DNA of 37,897 nucleotides, from IMG/VR virus record IMGVR_UViG_3300047356_000273, positions 1-37,897 of that record; one strand, given 5' to 3'. Below are positions 1 through 5,852 of this stretch, in pieces. How positions within the stretch are numbered: the stretch's first letter is position 1; each line of letters starts with the position of its first letter. The stretch is from a virus. The notes below the pieces were generated by a model, which was given only the letters and a program-made list of their open reading frames with translations, was not told the DNA's origin and searched no databases. The translations under genes and the position numbers were made by a program.

Positions 1-89
1 CGGGCTCCCTCTACCTTGTTACGGTAGCGACCCACGCCTACGGTGGTCATATCGTGGTTGAGTTCGTCTTGTGTGAGTTGTGTGTCCAT
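1..89. repeat. Terminal redundancy, left copy (assembly overlap)
   Basis: These 89 bases are identical to 37809-37897 and encode, on the minus strand, the first codons of the RNA polymerase gene. The ATG of that gene ends both copies. Because the repeat lies inside a coding sequence, it is more likely an assembler overlap of a circularly permuted contig than a true terminal repeat (inference). T7-type phages carry their direct terminal repeats between the large terminase gene and the early promoters. Confidence 0.9.
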
Positions 90-99
90 AGTCAAAAGA

Positions 100-117
100 T
101 TTGTCAGTGATTTGTCA
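100..117. repeat. Paired TTTGTCA repeat, RNA polymerase-proximal copy
   Basis: TTTGTCA at 100-106 and 111-117, one helical turn apart, lying 11 bases upstream of the RNA polymerase start codon. The same arrangement with one difference occurs at 337-354. Confidence 0.7.
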
Positions 118-234
118 CCTAGGCAAATAAAAAGTAAGAGACAAAACGGATAACAGTTTGTTTAAAAATGCTTAATTATCAATAGGGTTACAGCAATAGG
201 AGACAAAAAAGACATGTTGTATCCCATGAGGAGT

Positions 235-262
235 ATCGTAACTTTTTTTGCAACGGTGTCAA
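235..262 (-). promoter_or_regulatory. Possible sigma70-like promoter upstream of RNA polymerase
   Basis: On the minus strand there is a perfect TTGACA (complement of 257-262), a 16-base spacer containing an A7 run, and TACGAT (complement of 235-240). It points toward the RNA polymerase start at base 89 (= 37897), about 145 bases downstream. A host-type promoter for the phage polymerase would fit T7 biology. The -10 box matches only four of six positions. Confidence 0.35.
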
Positions 263-336
263 CTTATTGATTTTCAACAACCTTTTCATTTTATTGTCAC
301 CTAGCACTTGCCTTTGTTTTAGCTGTTTTGACAAAC

Positions 337-354
337 TTTGTCAGCGATTTGTCA
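337..354. repeat. Paired TTTGTCA repeat, distal copy
   Basis: TTTGTCA at 337-343 and 348-354, the same 11-base phasing as at 100-117. The first heptamer is also half of a TGACAAA/TTTGTCA palindrome at 329-343. The repeat overlaps the stop codon of the 66-residue ORF. Confidence 0.7.
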
Positions 355-541
355 CCCATTTATCTTTATCCATCCTTATAAACTGCTCTAAGTGGTGCAG
401 GTCTTCGGAGTAGATAGGGTTATCCGAGTGTATTGAGGTGAATCCAGCGAATCGCTTGAAGGGGTCAGCGCGAAAAGCAACAGCGACGTTGCATCGTTCC
501 CCTTGCTCGTTGTCCATTTCGAGTGTGTGGGTATATTTCAT
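341..541 (-). CDS. Hypothetical early protein (66 aa)
   Basis: Sixty-six codons following an A/C-rich leader ending in ACACCT before the ATG, the leader style of this early block. It lies 9 bases downstream of the 58-codon ORF and is the last gene before the RNA polymerase control region. No domain, membrane segment or signal was recognised; residues near the C-terminus are rich in Asp, His and Lys. It is called coding because of its leader, its packing in the operon, and the absence of a competing frame. Confidence 0.6.
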   Translation of the reverse strand: MKYTHTLEMDNEQGERCNVAVAFRADPFKRFAGFTSIHSDNPIYSEDLHHLEQFIRMDKDKWVTNR

Positions 542-550
542 AGGTGTTTA

Positions 551-727
551 TTATTGGTCGGGAGAATAGTCATCGACGGGAGTTAGCTTTGCTTTGAGCT
601 CGGCTATGTCCTCCTCCATCTTTTTAATGAGAAGCTCCTGTGCTTCACAAGCTTTGGTCATAGCGTTTAAGCCACTTGTGAGCAGTTGTGTTTCTGTAGG
701 TTTGAATAGTGTTGGTGCTGATTTCAT
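551..727 (-). CDS. Hypothetical early protein (58 aa), predicted coiled coil
   Basis: ATG at 725-727, tandem stops at 551-553 and 548-550, giving 58 residues. The C-terminal half (about residues 24-47) is rich in Glu, Lys, Leu and Ile with heptad-like spacing, suggesting a short amphipathic helix or coiled coil. It sits between the integrase (54 bases upstream) and the 66-residue ORF. The intervening leader contains the CAAACCGC motif (752-759). Function unknown. Confidence 0.6.
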   Translation of the reverse strand: MKSAPTLFKPTETQLLTSGLNAMTKACEAQELLIKKMEEDIAELKAKLTPVDDYSPDQ

Positions 728-751
728 AAGTATTGGTAGGTGCTGCCACAG

Positions 752-759
752 GCGGTTTG
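752..759 (-). promoter_or_regulatory. CAAACCGC early-leader motif (first of ten copies)
   Basis: One of ten copies of CAAACCGC (read on the minus strand) between 752 and 4306. Intergenic copies are at 752-759, 2357-2364, 2583-2590, 3254-3261, 3449-3456, 3972-3979 and 4299-4306; copies inside coding sequence are at 2101-2108, 2113-2120 and 2641-2648. The intergenic copies lie in the short leaders between the stop of one early ORF and the start of the next. None was noticed in the replication or virion genes. Confidence 0.65.
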
Positions 760-781
760 CTTGTGACAGCTTAATTGATTG

Positions 782-1804
782 TTAGTGTATGTGAGATTGT
801 TGAAGAGCGTTGCGCGCGTCAAGCATATTGGTGGGAGTAAGCTTTGCGTACCTCAAGGTCATCTCAAAGTTACGGTGACCCATCCACTCCTTGACTATCT
901 GAAGGGGAACATTGCGTTGCACTAACCTCGACGCGCATGTGTGCCTTGTAAGATAGAACACAAACTCCTTGTCGGCTGTCTCGTTGAGGGCTTCCCGTAT
1001 GAACCTCCAAGCTGTTGCTATCCTAGACTCGGTGAACCTAGCAAATGGGAACTGTTCATCCGATAAAGCAACGTAAGCCTTGTAAGCCCTGTCGGTAAGC
1101 CAGATGGTGCGCGGGTAGTTGTTCTTGGTCTTGCTCAAGTCTACCAGCCATCCGTGTTGTGGGTCTTCCCTTACGGCGGTTTGTGATATGTGGCGAGCTT
1201 CGATAGGACGCATACCTGTGTCTATTTGCCACTCAAAGAACCTCGCGAAGTCATCCTTACCAGATGCCTCTAAGGTGTCTATGATTTCATACTCCTCCTC
1301 CTCGGTAAGGAACCTCATGCGTCCGTTAGATAGCTTCTTCTGCTCTATCTTAGGCTTGTGCGTGAGGAACCCACGATCTACCCCAAAGGTAAGTATCCTA
1401 GACAGGCAAGACAGGCGGCGGTTTATTGTGGCCTTAGCCAGCCCTTTCTTCTCCAATGCAAAGATGAAGGTATCGACTGCTCCAACATCTAACTGGGAGA
1501 CATCGTAGCCTTCCCCGAAGTGTTCAATAACAATCTTTACATTAGATCGTTGGGAGCGCTCGTTGGCGGTTCCCTCCCAGTAACGAACCATTGTCTTGTC
1601 TGCTAGTTCTCCTAGCGTGATGAAGTCACCAGTGCCTTCTAAGAGCTCCGTGTAGGGTATCCCTAGGCGTATCCTCTTTTTAAGCTCTGACTCCCAAGCT
1701 GCCGCTTCCTCGTAGGTAGGCCATTGGCGGCGGTATCTTACACCTTTGACCATGAAGTCTGCCATGAACTTGTTTTCGTTTTTACCACTCTTTCTAATAC
1801 TCAT
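782..1804 (-). CDS. int: Tyrosine recombinase (phage integrase)
   Basis: Site-specific recombinase expected to integrate the phage between attP and a host attB. From the chosen ATG (1804) it is 340 residues. The N-terminal part resembles an AP2-like arm-binding region (about 1-55), followed by a SAM-like core-binding domain (about 60-165) and the catalytic domain. Visible catalytic residues: Arg199 in DTGMRP, a Lys in the SKTKNN turn, Arg287-His288 in YLTRHTCASR, His310 in WMGHRN and the nucleophile Tyr319 in LRYAKL. The first His of the usual HxxR box appears to be Tyr284. The frame is open further upstream, but the start at 1804 follows the CA-rich leader typical of this phage. Integrases upstream of the RNA polymerase are known in marine T7-like phages. 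Confidence 0.93.
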   Translation of the reverse strand: MSIRKSGKNENKFMADFMVKGVRYRRQWPTYEEAAAWESELKKRIRLGIPYTELLEGTGDFITLGELADKTMVRYWEGTANERSQRSNVKIVIEHFGEGYDVSQLDVGAVDTFIFALEKKGLAKATINRRLSCLSRILTFGVDRGFLTHKPKIEQKKLSNGRMRFLTEEEEYEIIDTLEASGKDDFARFFEWQIDTGMRPIEARHISQTAVREDPQHGWLVDLSKTKNNYPRTIWLTDRAYKAYVALSDEQFPFARFTESRIATAWRFIREALNETADKEFVFYLTRHTCASRLVQRNVPLQIVKEWMGHRNFEMTLRYAKLTPTNMLDARNALQQSHIH

Positions 1805-1950
1805 TATTAAGTCTTTCCGTGTGTGTGTTATTTCTAGTTTAAGACATTTAATCCTTTTTGTGAATCCTCCCTTTAGATATTCAAAGAATCGAATCTGTGA
1901 ATAAGTTTCTAACTGGTATCTATTCAATATATTTCAAAAGCGACGTTACG

Positions 1951-2172
1951 TTATAGCGTATCAAAACACCCGACTCGTTGATGAGATACGTGCGGCGGTT
2001 TCTTTACTCCCCGTCTATCCCAGAAAGCCTTCCAAGCTTCATCGACCATCTTTATGGTTTCTTGGCGGTATTCTCTGTCTATAGCGGCTACAGTTTTGTC
2101 GCGGTTTGTTACGCGGTTTGCGTTGTATAGATTGCGGTATTCTTTAGGGCGTGCGTGTAGTGGTGTTAGCAT
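1951..2172 (-). CDS. Hypothetical early protein (73 aa), basic
   Basis: Seventy-three residues, Arg/Lys-rich, unlike the acidic proteins around it. The middle carries the pattern TVAAIDREYRQETIKMVDEA, which looks helical. A 146-base AT-rich gap separates it from the integrase start. Two CAAACCGC copies fall within its coding sequence (2101-2120). No family recognised; a small DNA-binding or host-interacting protein is possible but not shown. Confidence 0.6.
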   Translation of the reverse strand: MLTPLHARPKEYRNLYNANRVTNRDKTVAAIDREYRQETIKMVDEAWKAFWDRRGVKKPPHVSHQRVGCFDTL

Positions 2173-2181
2173 GGTATTTAT

Positions 2182-2355
2182 TTATTTGGTGGTTAGTTTA
2201 CGTGCGTATTGAATGAGTGAATAAGTAACGTCTGGTGGCAAGTCTAATTGACTCGTGGCGTATCTTACGGCGGCTTCTGGTGTTCCCTGATGGGAAGCCA
2301 GCATGTTGTTTATTAGTATGCGTGCGAGGTTAAGGCGCTCGGTGATGTCTTGCAT
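2182..2355 (-). CDS. Hypothetical early protein (57 aa)
   Basis: ATG at 2353-2355, stop at 2182-2184, 57 residues, predicted mostly helical (for example LNLARILINNMLASHQG near residues 8-24). The start codon is one base after a CAAACCGC motif (2357-2364), with the previous gene ending at 2369. The stop is followed after 9 bases by the next start (2172). Function unknown. Confidence 0.6.
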   Translation of the reverse strand: MQDITERLNLARILINNMLASHQGTPEAAVRYATSQLDLPPDVTYSLIQYARKLTTK

Positions 2356-2368
2356 AGCGGTTTGTTAG

Positions 2369-2566
2369 TTAATCTTCCTCGCTCACTAGGCAGTTCTGCC
2401 ACCATTCAACAAACTTACTGTCTAAGTCTTTTTTGTCGAGGTTGTGGTGCGTGTAGAAAGTATCTATGATCTGGTAGGCTTCTGATATTTCTATGTGTCC
2501 TGCTAAGACCTCATAAACATCAGCACCGTATTGCTTACATTTATCTTCTATTTCTTGTTCGTTCAT
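2369..2566 (-). CDS. Hypothetical early protein (65 aa), acidic
   Basis: Sixty-five residues with a clear excess of Asp/Glu and an acidic end (VSEED). Its leader (2567-2594) carries the CAAACCGC motif at 2583-2590. No domain recognised. Position and composition match the pool of small host-modifying early proteins seen in T7-like phages (inference). Confidence 0.62.
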   Translation of the reverse strand: MNEQEIEDKCKQYGADVYEVLAGHIEISEAYQIIDTFYTHHNLDKKDLDSKFVEWWQNCLVSEED

Positions 2567-2594
2567 AGGTGGTAGCGCTGTGGCGGTTTGTTTG

Positions 2595-2777
2595 TTAGCT
2601 TGTGTGATTAGATGAAACTACTAGGTCGTGCACCTTTTCGGCGGTTTGCAAGCGGTGCTTAGCGGTCTCATATGTGAGCCCCTTTGCAACAGCATAGGAG
2701 CCGACGCTCTGGTAGTTCAACAGGTAATCGAGGTGATACGCTTGGAAGCGCTTTAGTGTGGTGGCTTGTTTGTCCAT
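2595..2777 (-). CDS. Hypothetical early protein (60 aa), possible helix-turn-helix
   Basis: The frame is open to 2849, but the start at 2777 is preferred because it follows the CA-rich leader seen before its neighbours and avoids overlapping the next gene. Sixty residues. Residues about 21-45 (QSVGSYAVAKGLTYETAKHR) look like a small helix-turn-helix of the kind that recognises DNA, as in sigma-like or transposase HTH segments. If so, this is one of the few early DNA-binding candidates; weakly supported. Confidence 0.55.
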   Translation of the reverse strand: MDKQATTLKRFQAYHLDYLLNYQSVGSYAVAKGLTYETAKHRLQTAEKVHDLVVSSNHTS

Positions 2778-2800
2778 AGTAGTGAGCGTGTAGTGGTTCC

Positions 2801-3004
2801 TTATCCCTCGTATTGAATAACATCCGTGTTGCATTGTGTGACAATACATCCCTTTTCCTCGAGATAATCCCAGACTTCATCAAAATGATCCAAGAATAAT
2901 TCGTGATCTGTGGAGGGTTTAAATTCTGGGGTAGCCTTTATGAACTTGTCATAAGCTCCCCAATCGCAGTTATCATTGTCGTTGATATATGTGTGTATTT
3001 TCAT
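2801..3004 (-). CDS. Hypothetical early protein (67 aa), acidic
   Basis: Sixty-seven residues, rich in Asp and aromatic residues, with DHFDEVWDYLEEKG near the middle. The leader is CACACACTACACACG immediately before the ATG. It follows the 73-residue ORF by 18 bases. No similarity recognised. Confidence 0.62.
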   Translation of the reverse strand: MKIHTYINDNDNCDWGAYDKFIKATPEFKPSTDHELFLDHFDEVWDYLEEKGCIVTQCNTDVIQYEG

Positions 3005-3022
3005 CGTGTGTAGTGTGTGTGG

Positions 3023-3244
3023 TTAGATGTAGCGGCTAAGAACCTCATATTCTTCTGCGGTTACTTCATTTAAGCTGTATAACTCCGCTTGTTGCTCCCA
3101 TTCATCTCCGCCAATATCGAAGGCTTCAATGACTTCCTTTTCTGCTGTTTTAATATCAGAAGAACGGAAGCAGTAGTTTGTGAGTGTTTCGTATTCTCCG
3201 TTGCGGATTGTTACTGTGGAGATGTAGTGTTTTTGTGTGTTCAT
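3023..3244 (-). CDS. Hypothetical early protein (73 aa), acidic
   Basis: Seventy-three residues beginning MNTQKHYISTVTIRNGEYE, a beta-like start followed by a helical, Glu-rich stretch (about 31-55). The N-terminal MNTQ is shared with the 84-residue ORF at 3687-3941 and resembles the 49-residue ORF (MNTH), hinting at duplication of start regions. The leader contains the CAAACCGC motif (3254-3261). Function unknown. Confidence 0.65.
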   Translation of the reverse strand: MNTQKHYISTVTIRNGEYETLTNYCFRSSDIKTAEKEVIEAFDIGGDEWEQQAELYSLNEVTAEEYEVLSRYI

Positions 3245-3268
3245 AGGTTTGCGGCGGTTTGTGTGTGG

Positions 3269-3418
3269 TTATAGGTTATCTGCAATGATGGTTACAATTA
3301 GCAGTATTGATGCGATTGTGATACAAGAGAACATAATAAAGGCGCTCTCTGTTTGGCTGTCTGTCTTGACTAGTTTAGTGGGCGCGCTGATGCGCTTAGT
3401 GTGTTTGTGTGTGTTCAT
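3269..3418 (-). CDS. Hypothetical small membrane protein (49 aa)
   Basis: ATG at 3416-3418, stop at 3269-3271. The first 27 residues are polar and basic (MNTHKHTKR), followed by one hydrophobic segment (about residues 28-46, FIMFSCITIASILLIVTII) consistent with a single transmembrane helix with the N-terminus in the cytoplasm. A 6-bp hairpin ends 2 bases before the start codon. An early membrane protein could serve in superinfection exclusion, but nothing shows this directly. Confidence 0.55.
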   Translation of the reverse strand: MNTHKHTKRISAPTKLVKTDSQTESAFIMFSCITIASILLIVTIIADNL

Positions 3419-3419
3419 A

Positions 3420-3435
3420 GTAAGGTCGGCCTTAC
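3420..3435 (-). promoter_or_regulatory. Hairpin abutting a start codon
   Basis: On the minus strand GTAAGG-CCGA-CCTTAC forms a 6-bp stem with a 4-base loop, ending one base before the ATG at 3418. A second, overlapping pairing GGCC/GGCC lies just upstream. Such a structure in the initiation region could limit translation of the 49-residue membrane protein. Confidence 0.5.
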
Positions 3436-3475
3436 GGCCTAGGGTGCGGCGGTTTGCCTGTGTGGTTGTGTGTTA

Positions 3476-3646
3476 TTAGTTGTTAATGTGGGTGATAGTA
3501 ATGCTAGCAATGACGCTATTTAGATCATCGCGATGTTTACAGAGAGTGTCATACAACTTCATATCGCCATCGCATATTTCTGCTAACATGATTTGCAGAT
3601 TGAGTAGGTCTCTGGAGGACATGAGTGAGTCGATTAGGTTTTGCAT
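3476..3646 (-). CDS. Hypothetical early protein (56 aa)
   Basis: The frame is open to 3709, but the ATG at 3646 follows ACACAACACACACACTATT, the phage's typical early leader, and gives no overlap with the preceding gene. Fifty-six residues, predicted helical (about residues 2-45), ending in a threonine/isoleucine-rich strand. No family recognised. Confidence 0.6.
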   Translation of the reverse strand: MQNLIDSLMSSRDLLNLQIMLAEICDGDMKLYDTLCKHRDDLNSVIASITITHINN

Positions 3647-3686
3647 AATAGTGTGTGTGTTGTGTGTAGGTGTGTTGTGTGGTTGA

Positions 3687-3941
3687 TTAGAATAGGCGAG
3701 TTGTAACAAGGTCGCACTTGTTGTCCTGTCCTCTGTTGAGTTCGCGCATGCGCTCTTCTGCTAAATCCATAGCGTCGATAATATCAAAGCCGTCATCATC
3801 AGAGAATTGCACCTCAATGTAAGACTGCTCAAATCCTTCTTGCCATCCAACGAAGTGAGAACCGATTACGTTCTCTTCATCGAAAGCTTCGACAGTTGAT
3901 AGTGTGTTATTGCGGAGGTCTGTTGTGTTTTGTGTGTTCAT
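3687..3941 (-). CDS. Hypothetical early protein (84 aa), strongly acidic
   Basis: Eighty-four residues with many Asp/Glu, including SDDDGFDIIDAMDLAEE near residues 47-63. The leader includes the CAAACCGC motif (3972-3979). Acidic early phage proteins of this size are often inhibitors that mimic DNA (for example Ocr in T7, known from the family), but no homology to such proteins was recognised here. Confidence 0.65.
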   Translation of the reverse strand: MNTQNTTDLRNNTLSTVEAFDEENVIGSHFVGWQEGFEQSYIEVQFSDDDGFDIIDAMDLAEERMRELNRGQDNKCDLVTTRLF

Positions 3942-3995
3942 AGTGTGGTTGCGCTGTCGCGCTCTGTGTGTGGCGGTTTGCCTGTTGGTGGTTAG

Positions 3996-4274
3996 TTATT
4001 TGCTTTCGCGGCGATTTTTAAGGAAAAGGATAGCGGGAATGAATGCCAGCCCTATAAGGCAACCGAGCGCTGTACCATTTGCCATGCCCAGATTGCCCGC
4101 TACGGCGCCGCCTAGCCAGTCACTAGTGGCATTACCTAGCCCAGCTCCTACGACCACGCCTAGCCCCTTCTGGAAGGCTTTAGGTAAGTAGTTCTCTACC
4201 TCGATGCCAGTCATGGCGCCGATGATCATTACTAGGTTGTCGATGATGCCGAAGATTATATATTCAAGTGTCAT
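3996..4274 (-). CDS. Putative membrane protein with glycine-rich helices (92 aa)
   Basis: Ninety-two residues with at least two hydrophobic segments: residues about 5-22 (YIIFGIIDNLVMIIGAM) and about 69-85 (GTALGCLIGLAFIPAILF), separated by a glycine-rich amphipathic region (about 35-65, many GxxxG-like spacings). The C-terminus KNRRESK is basic and probably cytoplasmic. Similar compact proteins occur in marine phages and bacteria without assigned function. An early membrane protein might take part in superinfection exclusion (inference). Confidence 0.65.
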   Translation of the reverse strand: MTLEYIIFGIIDNLVMIIGAMTGIEVENYLPKAFQKGLGVVVGAGLGNATSDWLGGAVAGNLGMANGTALGCLIGLAFIPAILFLKNRRESK

Positions 4275-4309
4275 AATAGTGTGGTTTGTGTGTTGTGTGC
4301 GGTTTGCTA

Positions 4310-4663
4310 TTAGTAATCGGAAATGAGTATGCCACCTTCAAAGCTGATTAGAGCGTGGTTTTCCTCAAGAAACTCAGTAAGGATGTCGCGAACCTTGGCG
4401 GTGTCGTTGAGATCAACGTCCTCAAGCAACCATTCGAGCTGATCGTCGTCCTTGTGTAGGCAGTCTGCCCAATCTTCAATGCTTTTGAACTCTGTGAACT
4501 CGCAACGTAGGGCGATGACGTCGAGTTCTAGCTCTATTCCGCAGTCATCCTCGATTTGCTCTAAATGTTCGGCCAAAGCTAAGGCACCCGACCAGCTGTA
4601 ACCTGCGAGTTCGTCCTTAACAAGTGTGCTGGCAATTTCATTTGTAGTGAGTGTAGTTTTCAT
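4310..4663 (-). CDS. Hypothetical early protein (117 aa), very acidic
   Basis: The largest uncharacterised early protein: 117 residues with about 30 Asp/Glu against 7 Lys/Arg. The central part (about 23-54) follows the pattern ALALAEHLEQIEDDCG...ELDVIALRCEFTEF, which I recognise as resembling uncharacterised phage and bacterial proteins, but I cannot name the family. Its composition is compatible with a DNA-mimicking inhibitor of restriction or of a host DNA-binding protein (inference). The leader is a long CA repeat before the ATG. Confidence 0.7.
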   Translation of the reverse strand: MKTTLTTNEIASTLVKDELAGYSWSGALALAEHLEQIEDDCGIELELDVIALRCEFTEFKSIEDWADCLHKDDDQLEWLLEDVDLNDTAKVRDILTEFLEENHALISFEGGILISDY

Positions 4664-4692
4664 AGTGTGTAGTGTGTGTGTGTTATTTGTGG

Positions 4693-4938
4693 TTAGTATT
4701 TGAAGGGAGTGTTGTCGGGCTGTTCAACCTTTAGACGGTCGATAGCATCAGCGATGGCTTCTTGCCTCCACTCAGTGACGTTCTCGCCGTAGCTTGTGAG
4801 TTGACTAACAGACTCGCCGTCGTTGAAGCTCCAACCGTAATTGGCTGTGACTTCGATCATTGAAAAATCTCTATCATCGATAGCCGTGCAGTTAAGGCTA
4901 TTAGCTAGGCGCTTGAGTTCTAGTAGTCTGCTTTTCAT
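4693..4938 (-). CDS. Hypothetical early protein (81 aa)
   Basis: Eighty-one residues, acidic, ending in DNTPFKY. The ATG follows AATAACACACACA, the same leader as the 91-residue neighbour. Contains a helical N-terminus (MKSRLLELKRLANSL) and a mixed middle. Function unknown. Confidence 0.65.
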   Translation of the reverse strand: MKSRLLELKRLANSLNCTAIDDRDFSMIEVTANYGWSFNDGESVSQLTSYGENVTEWRQEAIADAIDRLKVEQPDNTPFKY

Positions 4939-4983
4939 TGTGTGTGTTATTAGTGGTTAGTATTGTTGGAGGTTTGCTATTGA

Positions 4984-5259
4984 TTATTGAAGGAAGCAAA
5001 GAGCGGCTACTGCTTGATCCTCTGTGAACCCAAGCCCTGTCAATTCGTCTACAGACTTGTAGTTGCGGTTTTCGACGTAGTCCCAGCATCCGAGGTCTTC
5101 AGGAACCTCGTAGTAAGCTTTGAATTGTTCCTCGTCTATCTCAGTGCCAATTTGGCAATACATCCGATAGTGATCACCGAGGATTTCTAGAACGTCTGAG
5201 GTGAGCTCGGAGACGTTAAGGGTTTCTCTGAGTGTTTGAAGTGTGTCTGAATCGATCAT
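4984..5259 (-). CDS. Hypothetical early protein (91 aa), first gene of the early block
   Basis: Open to 5310, but the ATG at 5259 follows AATAACACACACA and matches the downstream genes, so 91 residues are preferred. The C-terminal part (about 66-88, VDELTGLGFTEDQAVAALCFL) resembles a UBA-like or other three-helix motif with the LGF/A-A-L pattern. Acidic overall. As the first early gene it would be transcribed soonest after entry. Confidence 0.62.
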   Translation of the reverse strand: MIDSDTLQTLRETLNVSELTSDVLEILGDHYRMYCQIGTEIDEEQFKAYYEVPEDLGCWDYVENRNYKSVDELTGLGFTEDQAVAALCFLQ

Positions 5260-5327
5260 TGTGTGTGTTATTTGTGTGGTTAATTTGTTGGTGAATTGAT
5301 TAGAAGACAATCAGAGGTTGTACCCCC

Positions 5328-5345
5328 ATGCAAGCTTTTTTGCAT
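5328..5345. repeat. Inverted repeat ATGCAA/TTGCAT
   Basis: ATGCAA (5328-5333) and TTGCAT (5340-5345) flank a 6-base loop, about 70 bases upstream of the first early gene. It could form a hairpin or be an operator. Confidence 0.5.
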
Positions 5346-5563
5346 AAATAATTGAAATAAATACATGGAAAGCTCGGAACCCGCTTGTTTACTGGGCTAG
5401 AAGCCGAAAGTTTTTTTGAGAAACACCACAAAAACACGCCTTTTAGGTAATAAATGGTCGTGCTAACGAGCACTCATAGTAGAAACTTTAAGTGTTCTTG
5501 TGGTGCACTTGTAGTGTCCTGTTAGCAGTCACGCCAGTGTTGCCGCGTGTCCTATGAGTAGAT

Positions 5564-5575
5564 GTTCGGCCGAAC
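5564..5575. promoter_or_regulatory. Perfect palindrome GTTCGGCCGAAC
   Basis: Twelve-base perfect palindrome within the repeat-rich early control region, between the first and second iteron copies. Such sites often bind dimeric repressors; no binding protein can be named. Confidence 0.5.
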
Positions 5576-5831
5576 GTGATGAGTGTCTTGTGAGAGGACG
5601 CGGAACAAGTCCGACGTGTGTCCTATGAGTGAGCATTGAGTGTCCTATGAGTGTCCTATGAGTGAGAACGCAAAAACACGCCATCTGCCAAAGACAGACG
5701 AACACCCAGAGGCGCCTCGAAACACACTCATTTACCAGCAAAATGGATTATATATCCTTCGCATGTCCATAGTAGCAAAGGCATGCCCCCCATGCGCTGA
5801 CAAAACGCTGACAGCAGACGCACAATCCCGA

Positions 5832-5852
5832 CCCCATTGGGGGGAATTTTTT
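5832..5852 (+). terminator. Weak terminator-like hairpin on the plus strand
   Basis: CCCC-ATT-GGGG followed by GGAA and a run of six T (5847-5852). The orientation is opposite to all genes, so it might stop antisense transcription, or be a replication or packaging structure. The stem is only four pairs. Confidence 0.25.

Larger units (their letters stand above)
90..340. other. Intergenic control region between integrase block and RNA polymerase; candidate attP or operator
   Basis: No gene is visible in these 251 bases. They are AT-rich and contain paired TTTGTCA heptamers exactly 11 bases apart at 100-106/111-117 and 337-343/348-354, an ATTGTCA at 293-299, and a near-perfect palindrome TGACAAA-C-TTTGTCA at 329-343. 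TGTCACCTAG occurs at 113-122 and again near 294-303. Repeated sites flanking about 200 bases beside an integrase block resemble integrase arm-type sites around an attP core, but they could equally be repressor operators controlling the RNA polymerase. No tRNA-like core was recognised. Confidence 0.45.

Noticed and set aside
1-89. True direct terminal repeat of the virion DNA
   Set aside because: It lies inside the RNA polymerase coding sequence, is shorter than usual T7-type repeats, and looks like an assembler overlap; read data are needed to exclude a real repeat.
1805-1950. tRNA T-arm-like ATTCGATTC in the integrase leader as attP core
   Set aside because: The conserved G before TTC is A, the flanking stem mismatches, and no 3' tRNA end follows; not enough to call an attachment core.
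5529-5741. 70-residue minus-strand frame in the early control region
   Set aside because: Its residues are produced by the 13-bp repeats (LTHRT/IGH repeated), it has no leader of the phage type, and it lies across palindromes; treated as non-coding.
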